From positions 1 to 6,270 of the forward strand of contig WQZR01000057.1 in assembly GCA_009780625.1 (NCBI GenBank): DNA of 6,270 nucleotides. Reading direction: 5' to 3'. Positions 1 to 5,655 of the stretch are shown piece by piece. This DNA is from Bacillota bacterium. Lineage in GTDB: Bacteria > Bacillota > Clostridia > Christensenellales > UBA1242. The position numbers and the translations under genes are program-made. The notes beneath the pieces were generated by a model that worked only from the letters and a program-made list of their open reading frames with translations, did not search any database and was not told where the DNA came from. Positions within the stretch are counted from its first letter, which is position 1; each line of letters starts with the position of its first letter.

Positions 1-1108
1 GCACGGAGTTCTTTCTGAAGAATGGGGTGGAGAAACTGTCTTTGTTGAAGTTTCGGCACTTCAAAAAATCGGCTTAGATAAACTTCTTGAAATGATTATT
101 CTTGTTTCAGAACTTGGAAACCTAAGAGCAAACCCAAATAGAGAAGCAACAGGAACAGTTCTTGAAGCAAACCTAGATAAAAACCGTGGTGCAACTGCAA
201 CACTTCTTGTTCAAAACGGAACATTGAAAGTTGGGCAAAGCATTGTTTGCGGAACATCATATGGAAAAATTAGAGCACTTGCAGACTATAACGGAACGCT
301 TATAAGGGCTGCAAAACCAGGAACTCCAGTTTCAGTTATTGGTCTAAACGAGCCACCAACTGCAGGAGACTATTTCTACGTTACAGACGAGAAGACAATC
401 AAAAAACTTATTGAAGAAAGAAAAGTTAAAATTAGAGAAAGCAAAATTCAAACTGCAAACACTTCGGTTGACGCAATGCTTGGAAGAATTGATGCATCTA
501 AACTTAAATATGTAAACATCATAATTAAAGCAGACACAATGGGAAGTGCCGAAGCACTTGCTGGAAGTTTGACAGCGATTCATAATGATGAAGTTAAAGT
601 AAACATCATCAATGCTTCAGCTGGACAAGTTTCAGAAAGCGACATCACATATGCAGAAAGCACAGGTGCATCGCTTGTGGCGTTCAACACAAAATATCCT
701 GCAAAAGTTAAGTCTCTTGCTGAATCTAAGAAAATCAAAATCATGTCGGCAAATGTTCTATATCGTGTTGTTGAAGAAGTTGAAGTTATGGTTAAAGCAC
801 TTGAGACGCCTAAGTTTAAAGAAGAATTCCTGGGCAGAGCAGAAGTTAGGGTTGTTTTTAAACTTTCAAGTTTTGGAACAATTGCAGGAAGCCATGTTCT
901 TGAAGGAAAAATTGAACGTGGAGCACATGCACGTGTAATCAGAAAGAAAGAAACAATTGCAACTGGCAAAATTCAATCGCTTAAAGTTGTTAAGGAAGAT
1001 GTTAAGGAAGTTAGAGAGAAATTCGATTGCGGAATTAAGGTTGACACCTACAACGCATATGAAGAAGGCGACATTATTGAGTGCTATCAAATGATTAGAA
1101 TCAATTAA
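1..1108 (+). CDS. infB: Translation initiation factor IF-2, C-terminal part (5' end outside the window)
   Basis: IF2 is the GTPase that brings fMet-tRNA to the 30S subunit and promotes 50S joining. Reading is open from base 2, so the gene enters from the left; 368 residues are present and the N-terminal region and most of the G domain are missing. Visible in order: the conserved EEWGGET stretch (window residues 6-12), the G5 motif SAL (18-20) closing the G domain, the domain II beta-barrel (about 45-135, with DKNRGATATLLVQNGTLKVG), domain III (about 170-265, with KADTMGSAEAL), and the C2 fMet-tRNA-binding barrel (about 280-368, with AEVRVVFK, GTIAGS, FDCG). The ATG at 92 lies inside the conserved helix after G5 and is not a start. 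C2 differs from the usual consensus at several conserved positions (see findings). rbfA follows after 20 bases, the common infB-rbfA order. Identity is very secure. Confidence 0.97.
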   Translation, partial: HGVLSEEWGGETVFVEVSALQKIGLDKLLEMIILVSELGNLRANPNREATGTVLEANLDKNRGATATLLVQNGTLKVGQSIVCGTSYGKIRALADYNGTLIRAAKPGTPVSVIGLNEPPTAGDYFYVTDEKTIKKLIEERKVKIRESKIQTANTSVDAMLGRIDASKLKYVNIIIKADTMGSAEALAGSLTAIHNDEVKVNIINASAGQVSESDITYAESTGASLVAFNTKYPAKVKSLAESKKIKIMSANVLYRVVEEVEVMVKALETPKFKEEFLGRAEVRVVFKLSSFGTIAGSHVLEGKIERGAHARVIRKKETIATGKIQSLKVVKEDVKEVREKFDCGIKVDTYNAYEEGDIIECYQMIRIN

Positions 1109-1128
1109 GAAAAGAGGAGATATATAAA

Positions 1129-1488
1129 ATGACAGAACAAAATAAAGCAATAGGAAGAGCAAACAGCGAATATGGAAAGGCAATATCTGCAGCGATTAAG
1201 AATTTCACTTCAGATAGATTTAAAAAAGATGCAATTGTTACCGTTACAAAAGTTGAGTGCGCGCCAGACCTTAGGTCTGCAAAAGTTAACCTAAGCGTTT
1301 TTGTGATTGGAGCGACTTTCACACAAAAAGAAGTGTTTGACGGTGTTGTTGCTGCAAGTGGAGCAATCAGAAGTTTTGTTGCAAGAAAAGTTAACAAAAA
1401 AGTGACGCCAGCGTTTACATATGTTCTTGATGGGACAGAAGACAGAGTTCAAAGAATTGAAGAAACAATAAAACAAATCAAAAAATAA
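1129..1488 (+). CDS. rbfA: Ribosome-binding factor A (30S subunit maturation factor)
   Basis: RbfA binds immature 30S subunits near the 16S rRNA 5' end and helps late maturation. The product is 119 residues, normal for the family. It forms one KH-type fold. The VTKVECAPDLRSAKVNLSVF strand-helix region (about residues 38-57) is the most conserved part of RbfA. AASGAIR carries the A-x-G helix kink that replaces the GxxG loop of ordinary KH domains. The C-terminal TPAFTYVLDGTEDRVQRIEE matches the family's 'P-x-hydrophobic-x-F-x-x-D' ending. The start is the ATG at 1129, preceded by AGAGGAG at 1112-1118 with good spacing. It lies 20 bases after infB and 12 before truB, so it is almost certainly co-transcribed with both. 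The DHH-family phosphoesterase gene (nrnA) often found between rbfA and truB in Firmicutes is absent. Confidence 0.95.
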   Translation: MTEQNKAIGRANSEYGKAISAAIKNFTSDRFKKDAIVTVTKVECAPDLRSAKVNLSVFVIGATFTQKEVFDGVVAASGAIRSFVARKVNKKVTPAFTYVLDGTEDRVQRIEETIKQIKK

Positions 1489-1490
1489 AC

Positions 1491-1503
1491 GGAGGCCTTT
1501 TTG
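1491..1503 (+). promoter_or_regulatory. truB ribosome binding site fixing a TTG start
   Basis: GGAGG at 1491-1495 is followed five bases later by TTG at 1501. The first in-frame ATG is codon 36, inside the catalytic GHMGTLDP motif, so it cannot be the start. Starting at TTG puts the conserved KPVGIGS motif at residues 11-17, as expected for TruB. Confidence 0.85.
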
Positions 1504-2412
1504 TTCAAGTCCTCTTTTATAGCAATCAATAAACCTGTTGGAATAGGCAGCACAGATGTTGTAAACGCTTTTAAGCGTGTGGTTTATCCAACAAAAATTG
1601 GGCATATGGGCACACTAGACCCAGACGCTTCGGGTGTTTTGATTATTGCCTTTCACAAGGCTCCAAGATTGTTCGACCATCTGGCAAAACAAACAAAGAC
1701 ATATGAATTTGTTGTGAAATTTGGGGTGGAGACAGATAGTCTAGACCACACAGGAATTGTCACAAAAACTTCAGATGTTATTCCAACAAATAAAGTTATT
1801 GAAGAAACAATCAAAAGCATGGTTGGAGAAAGCATGCAAACACCGCCTATGTTTTCAGCAGTGAAAATCAATGGCAAAAGAGCATACGACATTGCATATG
1901 AGAACAGGAATGTAGGGGTCGCACCTAAGAGCGACCCGCAAATCAAACCAAAATCAATCACAATAAGTTCATTTAAACTTCTTAAACAAGTTGACGAAAC
2001 ACAGTTTAGGTTTGAGGCTGAAGTTTCAACTGGAACATACGTAAGATGCATTGCTAGAGATATGGCAGAAAAACTTGGAACAGTTGCTCACACAACAGAA
2101 ATTCTAAGAACAAAAGTTGGGAAGTTTTCCAACATAAAAGCGATGATTGATTTTGAGAAATTTCGTAAGACTAAAGACGAAGAGAAACTAAGTTTTATTG
2201 AAGAAAACATAATTAGTCCAATTAGAGCCTTTGACTATAGCACAATCACATTAAATGACGAGGACATATCAAGATTACTTCAGGGAAAACTATATGATTA
2301 TGAAACAGAAAAAGGCAGGCACTATTTCATTAAATCTAAAACTAACGAAGTTGTGATGCTGGCTTTGGCTCCAGAGGAAAATAAACTAAAGATTGAAATA
2401 AATTTAAGATAA
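1501..2412 (+). CDS. truB: tRNA pseudouridine(55) synthase TruB, with a small in-frame insertion
   Basis: TruB converts U55 of the tRNA T-loop to pseudouridine. The product is 303 residues from a TTG start, close to the usual length. Visible motifs: KPVGIGSTDVV (11-21), the catalytic motif GHMGTLDPDASGVL (34-47) with nucleophile Asp40, KTYEF with Tyr68 in the active site, GVETDSLDHTG (75-85), PPMFSAVKINGKRAYDIA (115-132), and STGTYVRCIARDMAEKLG (176-193). The last roughly 60 residues fit the small PUA-like RNA-binding domain of Firmicute TruB. Residues about 137-146 (NVGVAPKSDP) have no counterpart in TruB sequences I can recall and are encoded by a GC-rich palindrome. By comparison with E. 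coli TruB they fall in the RNA-gripping thumb loop. All catalytic residues remain, so the enzyme is probably functional. nfo follows after 7 bases; ribF, a frequent downstream neighbour, is not there. Confidence 0.96.
   Translation: MFKSSFIAINKPVGIGSTDVVNAFKRVVYPTKIGHMGTLDPDASGVLIIAFHKAPRLFDHLAKQTKTYEFVVKFGVETDSLDHTGIVTKTSDVIPTNKVIEETIKSMVGESMQTPPMFSAVKINGKRAYDIAYENRNVGVAPKSDPQIKPKSITISSFKLLKQVDETQFRFEAEVSTGTYVRCIARDMAEKLGTVAHTTEILRTKVGKFSNIKAMIDFEKFRKTKDEEKLSFIEENIISPIRAFDYSTITLNDEDISRLLQGKLYDYETEKGRHYFIKSKTNEVVMLALAPEENKLKIEINLR
1911..1940. repeat. Short GC-rich palindromic element within truB
   Basis: GGGTCGC (1916-1922) and GCGACCC (1931-1937) form a perfect 7-bp stem around an 8-base loop. 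The flanks TGTAG and GCA extend an imperfect symmetry to about 30 bases, which is 10 codons. It is far richer in G+C than its surroundings. The encoded residues are an insertion relative to other TruB proteins. It resembles small 'TGTAGGGG...CCC' palindromes that I recall as dispersed in clostridial genomes; that family link is memory, not checked. Only one copy is present in this window. Confidence 0.55.
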
Positions 2413-2419
2413 GGAAAAG

Positions 2420-3301
2420 ATGACAGAGAAGAAAGAGAAATTTAAGAGAGTGGAATTTGGTGCAATACTTTGCAATAGTTTTTTTGTTGAAAACGAGGCA
2501 GGAGAACTTATATTCACTAAAGCCGAGGAAATAAAACAAGCAAACATTGAATGGGTTGAGTTTCCATTTAACAAAGACCCATTTATGCCAGAATCTAGAG
2601 CAAAGAAGATTGGAGAGATTTTGAAAGACTTGGGGCTTAAAGTTTCATGTCATGCCTCATATTTTATAAACTACGGAAGTCATGAGGAAGAGAGAATTAA
2701 AAAGAGCCATAACTATATTTTGATTAATATTAAAAACATGAAAGCAATGGGTGCAAATAAGCTTATTGTGCACGTTGGGAGCGCTGGAAAACTGGGTAAG
2801 ACCGTCAGCATGGAAAACGCAAAAAACGCTCTTAAGGAGCTTTCTAAGCTTCTAGATGCAAAGAAATATACAGATGTTGAGTTGTGTCTTGAAGTTATGG
2901 GAAAACAATCAAGAATTGGAAACTTGGAGGAGATGGTTGAGCTTTCGCATATAGATTCTAGATATAATGTTTGTGTTGATTTTGGGCACTTAAACTGTCT
3001 ATCTCAAGGCGGACTTAAAACGGCAAGAGATTATGCAAAGGTGCTGACATATCTAAAAGAGAACCTTCCAAGAGAAAAATTTGAAAGGCAACATTTCCAT
3101 TTCACAAACATAGAGTATGACAAAAAGGGCGAGGTTAGGCACTTAAACCTAGAAGACACAAAGTTTGGTCCGTTTTTCCCGCCACTTGCTGAAGCACTCC
3201 ATAAAGAGCAAGAGCTTGTTTCTGTAACGATTATAAGCGAAGCCAAAAGCACTTCAATCAGTGACGCAAGCACGCTTAAGAGACTCTTTACAAAACGTTA
3301 A
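2420..3301 (+). CDS. nfo: Endonuclease IV family protein (AP endonuclease, divergent type)
   Basis: This is a TIM-barrel, metal-dependent enzyme that cuts DNA 5' of abasic sites in base excision repair. The product is 293 residues, a typical length. Metal-ligand motifs can be followed along the barrel: SCHASYFINY (His78), LIVHVGS (His118), ELCLEVMGK (Glu158), CVDFGHLNC (Asp187, His190), HFHFTN (His227), VRHL (His241) and IISEAKS (Glu274). The classical Asp-Arg-His triplet reads Val-Arg-His here, so one expected aspartate ligand is not at its usual place. This, with the HFTNIEYDKKGEVRHL layout, suggests the divergent subfamily I associate with archaea and some Clostridia rather than the E. coli type. 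The start is ATG 2420 with AAGGA just upstream, 7 bases after truB, so it is likely in the infB-rbfA-truB transcript. The family is certain; substrate preference is less so. Confidence 0.87.
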   Translation: MTEKKEKFKRVEFGAILCNSFFVENEAGELIFTKAEEIKQANIEWVEFPFNKDPFMPESRAKKIGEILKDLGLKVSCHASYFINYGSHEEERIKKSHNYILINIKNMKAMGANKLIVHVGSAGKLGKTVSMENAKNALKELSKLLDAKKYTDVELCLEVMGKQSRIGNLEEMVELSHIDSRYNVCVDFGHLNCLSQGGLKTARDYAKVLTYLKENLPREKFERQHFHFTNIEYDKKGEVRHLNLEDTKFGPFFPPLAEALHKEQELVSVTIISEAKSTSISDASTLKRLFTKR

Positions 3302-3315
3302 ACTTGAGATATAAT
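3287..3315 (+). promoter_or_regulatory. Sigma-A-type promoter for the HAD gene
   Basis: TTTACA (3287-3292) and a perfect TATAAT (3310-3315) are 17 bases apart, the ideal spacing. The -35 lies in the last codons of nfo. Transcription should start near 3321-3323, only about 2-4 bases before the ATG at 3325. No terminator precedes it, so read-through from nfo is also possible. Confidence 0.75.
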
Positions 3316-3324
3316 GGGGGCATT

Positions 3325-4035
3325 ATGGAAATTGGTGATATATTAAAGAATAAGAAATTGGTGTTATTTGATTTTGATGGAACGTTGACAGAAACGGCGC
3401 ATCCACATCCGCAAATTATTAAGAAACTTCTCAAAAATTTTAGGATTGAGATTAGTCTTAGTGAGGTTAAAAGAGAATTTGAAAGACTTCCGGCTGAGAT
3501 GTCGGACCTTGAGAAAATCTATGTTACGGCAAGAGAAATTTTTGCTAAGAACGGACTTAAGTTTGATTTGACTGAAACAAACAAAGAAGAGATTTGGAAA
3601 GCAGCAGAAGATGTTTATTGTGAAGAACTTAACCTTAGGAAGAATGCTTCTGAGTTTATTGCTAAACTAAGAGCAACAGGAAAAACTATAACAATTGTGA
3701 CAAACAGTTTTGACAGACTTATGCAAGCATTTAAACACAGCGACCAAATTAAAAACTTTGATAAGGTGATTAATCACGTTGTGACTAGAAATGATGTCAA
3801 AAATCCAAAACCAAACCCAGAGATTTATCAACATACAGTGGGTTGCTATAAAGATATTTTAAGAAACGAAATCATTGTTTTTGAAGATTCAACAGAAGGA
3901 ATCAGGGCTGCACTTGATGCTGGGCTGGATGTAATTCAAGTTGAAAGCGGTGAAATTGAAAATGATAAGGTTTTTGCAGGCACAGGGCGAGCAAAAGTTG
4001 TTGGAAAAATTAAGGGCTTTGATGAACTTATTTAA
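3325..4035 (+). CDS. HAD superfamily hydrolase, subfamily I (beta-phosphoglucomutase/phosphatase-like)
   Basis: This is a predicted Mg-dependent phosphohydrolase or phosphomutase of 236 residues; the substrate cannot be told from sequence. All four HAD motifs are present: DFDGTLT with nucleophile Asp16 and acid/base Asp18, VTNS with Thr126, KPNPEIY with Lys162, and VFEDSTEGIRAALDAG with Glu187-Asp188. The helical cap between motifs I and II (about residues 25-105) marks a C1-cap enzyme like PgmB, Gph or YhcW. I chose ATG 3325 over the in-frame TTG at 3304. TTG 3304 lies upstream of the promoter's likely start point and has no ribosome binding site. GGGGG at 3316-3320 is only four bases from the ATG, a poor spacing. 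TTG 3358 would also keep motif I but has no clear ribosome binding site. The gene lies between nfo and efp, each neighbour within about 40 bases, with its own promoter. Confidence 0.88.
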   Translation: MEIGDILKNKKLVLFDFDGTLTETAHPHPQIIKKLLKNFRIEISLSEVKREFERLPAEMSDLEKIYVTAREIFAKNGLKFDLTETNKEEIWKAAEDVYCEELNLRKNASEFIAKLRATGKTITIVTNSFDRLMQAFKHSDQIKNFDKVINHVVTRNDVKNPKPNPEIYQHTVGCYKDILRNEIIVFEDSTEGIRAALDAGLDVIQVESGEIENDKVFAGTGRAKVVGKIKGFDELI

Positions 4036-4041
4036 CTTTTG

Positions 4042-4050
4042 TGCTATAAT
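4042..4050 (+). promoter_or_regulatory. Extended -10 promoter for efp
   Basis: TGC followed by a perfect TATAAT (4045-4050) makes an extended -10 element. No good -35 is seen at 16-18 bases upstream, which is tolerated by extended -10 promoters. It lies in the 36-base gap after the HAD stop codon. The predicted start near 4057 leaves a short leader that still contains the efp ribosome binding site AGAGGTGAG (4061-4069). Confidence 0.65.
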
Positions 4051-4071
4051 AGAAGATTACAGAGGTGAGAT

Positions 4072-4635
4072 ATGATTTCAGCAGGAGATATCAGAAAAGG
4101 CACAACATTTGTCTATAATAACGGAGTTTGGACGGTTATAGATTTTATGCACGTTAAACCAGGAAAAGGTGCGGCATTTGTTAGAACAAAAATAAAAAAC
4201 GTGATTACTGGGCAAACACTTGAAACTTCTTTTAACCCAGTGGAAAAATTTGAGCCAGCAACAATTGAATATAAAGAAGCGCAATATTTATATCCAGACG
4301 ACAGCCTTTGCTATTTTATGGACACAACAACATATGAACAATATCCAATCGATAGAGCCACAATTGAAGACCTCCTTATGTATTTACTTGAAGGCTGTAT
4401 TGTTAAAATCGGCTTCTATAAAGGGTCTGCTTTCACAGTTCAACCACCAACATTTGTTGAATTAGACATAGTTGAGTGCGAACCGGCTGTTAAGGGAGAC
4501 ACATCAAGTTCTGCAGGAAAGGTTGCAAAGCTTGAAACTGGTCTTGAGGTTATGGTTCCATTGTTTATTGCAAACGGAGAGCGAATTAGAGTAGACACAA
4601 GAACAGGTGAATATCACGAAAGAGTAAAAAAATAA
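4072..4635 (+). CDS. efp: Elongation factor P
   Basis: EF-P binds between the P and E sites of the ribosome and relieves stalling on consecutive prolines. The product is 187 residues, full length. The three beta-barrel domains are clear: an N-terminal KOW-like domain with the loop VKPGKGAAFVR whose tip is Lys32, a middle OB domain (YLYPDDSLCYFMDTTTYEQYPI), and the C-terminal OB domain ending GERIRVDTRTGEYHERVKK, matching the family signature. The PGKG loop is the Bacillus type, where Lys32 carries a 5-aminopentanol modification, rather than the beta-lysyl type made by EpmA/EpmB; no modification gene is in this window. Start ATG 4072 follows AGAGGTGAG. efp next to spoIIIA is a common arrangement in spore-forming Firmicutes. 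It has its own promoter and terminator, so it is probably expressed separately from its neighbours. Confidence 0.97.
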   Translation: MISAGDIRKGTTFVYNNGVWTVIDFMHVKPGKGAAFVRTKIKNVITGQTLETSFNPVEKFEPATIEYKEAQYLYPDDSLCYFMDTTTYEQYPIDRATIEDLLMYLLEGCIVKIGFYKGSAFTVQPPTFVELDIVECEPAVKGDTSSSAGKVAKLETGLEVMVPLFIANGERIRVDTRTGEYHERVKK

Positions 4636-4658
4636 ACGTCAAAACATGACGTTTTTTT
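4634..4658 (+). terminator. Intrinsic terminator after efp
   Basis: AAACGTCA (4634-4641) pairs with TGACGTTT (4647-4654) in a perfect 8-bp stem with a 5-base loop AAACA, followed by an unbroken run of seven T (4652-4658, partly shared with the stem). The stem begins inside the efp TAA codon. It should separate efp transcription from the sporulation operon. Confidence 0.88.
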
Positions 4659-4707
4659 ATGTTTAATTTTATATAAATATATTAATCACCTTAATATGAT
4701 AAATCAA
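4659..4707 (+). promoter_or_regulatory. Probable spoIIIA promoter region, elements unresolved
   Basis: This A+T-rich stretch between the efp terminator and the spoIIIAA ribosome binding site must hold the operon promoter, if the operon has its own. In Bacillus subtilis spoIIIA is driven by mother-cell sigma-E. Here I see only partial matches. AATATGAT (4693-4700) resembles a sigma-E -10 at 5 of 8 bases. ATATT (4679-4683) resembles a sigma-E -35 core but is too close to it. TATGAT (4695-4700) also fits a sigma-A -10 without a good -35. I cannot assign the sigma factor from this. Confidence 0.3.
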
Positions 4708-4708
4708 G

Positions 4709-4725
4709 GGAGGTGATATATTTTG
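4709..4725 (+). promoter_or_regulatory. Strong Shine-Dalgarno fixing the spoIIIAA TTG start
   Basis: GGAGGTGAT (4709-4717) is fully complementary to the usual 16S rRNA 3' end and lies nine bases (from the end of GGAGG) before TTG 4723. The next in-frame ATG is codon 198, past the Walker A motif, so TTG is the start. A 7-base complement, ATCACCT, lies upstream at 4685-4691. Confidence 0.85.
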
Positions 4726-5652
4726 CTTTCGAAAATTTTGCCCGAGGCACTTTGGGCAATCATTCGAGATAAACTGAATGAAACGAAACTATATGAAATT
4801 CGAGCCAGGCGAGATTCTCCAATTGTGATTGATTACGCTGGCAAAGGTTATTTTTTGTCTGTGGAAGGAATAAGCACAAATGAAAAAGAAGCCATTATTG
4901 CAGATGAAAAGCTTATAAACAGCATTGTCTTTAAAGCCAGCAATAATTCTGTTTATGCTGTAAACGAGCAACTGAAACAGGGTTTTATCACTGCATATGG
5001 TGGAATTAGAATTGGAATTTGTGGTGAGCTTGTTATTGAAAACGGTCAGATTATCACAATTCGAAATTTTAGCTCCATAAATATTCGAATTCCCCATGAG
5101 GTTAAAAACTGCAGTCTTCCTGCATTAAAGTTTCTAACTTCAGATAAAGGCGATGTTTTAAACACACTAGTCATTTCACCTCCTGGGGCAGGAAAGACAA
5201 CTTTTCTTCGAGACTTGATTGAAAATATAGGAATAAGAAGTGAATCTAAAAAACACAATCTTTTGGTTTTGGATGAGAGATATGAAATTGCAGCCAGTGT
5301 TCAGGGAAGAAATATGCTCTCTGTTGGAAAATTTAGCGATGTTATTTCAGGTGCAACAAAAGAATTTGGGTTTAGGGAAGGAATTCGAGCAATGAGGCCA
5401 GATATAATTTTTTGCGACGAGCTTGCTCTCGAAGATGACATCAAGGCTGTTTCTTTGGCTTCTAGTTCTGGAGTTGTGGTTGTGAGTACGGTTCACGCAA
5501 AAGATTTAACGGAGTTAAAAAAGAAATCTGTGTTTAAAAACATTTTGGAAGAAGGAGTCTTTAAAAGATTTATTGTGCTTTCTAGAGTCAACGGTCCTGG
5601 AACTTATGACGCAATATATGATGAAAATTTCTCACTTTTGTATTTGAGGTAG
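4723..5652 (+). CDS. spoIIIAA: Stage III sporulation protein AA (secretion-type ATPase of the SpoIIIA-SpoIIQ channel)
   Basis: SpoIIIAA is the mother-cell ATPase of the channel joining mother cell and engulfed forespore; it resembles type II/IV secretion ATPases and is needed for late forespore gene expression. The product is 309 residues, matching the usual length of about 305-310. Visible: a family-typical N-terminal region (YEIRARRDSPIVI, about 24-36; QGFITAYGGIRIGICGEL, about 86-103), Walker A SPPGAGKTT (152-160) with Lys158 and Thr159, LVLDERYEIAA (181-191), Walker B IIFCDEL (228-234) with Asp232-Glu233, and STVHA (255-259) with the conserved histidine. Ser152 stands where a strict P-loop has Gly; I recall SPPG as common in clostridial SpoIIIAA, so this is not alarming. 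It starts at TTG with a very strong ribosome binding site. spoIIIAB begins 3 bases after the stop, suggesting translational coupling. Confidence 0.96.
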   Translation: MLSKILPEALWAIIRDKLNETKLYEIRARRDSPIVIDYAGKGYFLSVEGISTNEKEAIIADEKLINSIVFKASNNSVYAVNEQLKQGFITAYGGIRIGICGELVIENGQIITIRNFSSINIRIPHEVKNCSLPALKFLTSDKGDVLNTLVISPPGAGKTTFLRDLIENIGIRSESKKHNLLVLDERYEIAASVQGRNMLSVGKFSDVISGATKEFGFREGIRAMRPDIIFCDELALEDDIKAVSLASSSGVVVVSTVHAKDLTELKKKSVFKNILEEGVFKRFIVLSRVNGPGTYDAIYDENFSLLYLR

Positions 5653-5655
5653 GCG

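Noticed and set aside
580..969. Long open frame on the - strand inside infB (129 codons)
   Set aside because: It lies wholly opposite conserved IF2 sequence, has no ribosome binding site or recognisable domain, and is a mirror of the codon pattern of the + strand gene. The same holds for other - strand frames at 344-583, 866-1183, 1291-1605, 1653-2051 and 4789-5097.
92..1108. A separate gene starting at ATG 92
   Set aside because: Reading is open from base 2 in the same frame and encodes conserved IF2 sequence including the G5 SAL motif, so ATG 92 is an internal methionine.
3304..3327. TTG 3304 as the start of the HAD gene
   Set aside because: It overlaps the -10 element, would not be included in the transcript from that promoter, has no Shine-Dalgarno sequence, and adds residues (MRYNGGI) that HAD proteins do not need.
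3316..3328. GGGGG before the HAD ATG as a normal ribosome binding site
   Set aside because: Only four bases separate it from the ATG, it is not a good match to GGAGG, and it may lie upstream of the transcription start.
4220..4465. Out-of-frame + strand open frame inside efp
   Set aside because: It overlaps conserved EF-P coding sequence, its translation is low-complexity and K/Q-rich, and no ribosome binding site supports it. The frame at 612-938 inside infB is rejected for the same reasons.
4636..4722. Riboswitch, small RNA or tRNA in the efp-spoIIIAA gap
   Set aside because: Apart from the terminator and the ribosome binding site the gap is simple A+T-rich sequence, too short and without the stems expected of known RNA classes.
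5176..5205. Ser152 in the SpoIIIAA P-loop as a sign of a dead ATPase
   Set aside because: The essential GKTT residues, the DER motif and Walker B DE are all intact, and SPPG is, as I recall, common in clostridial SpoIIIAA.
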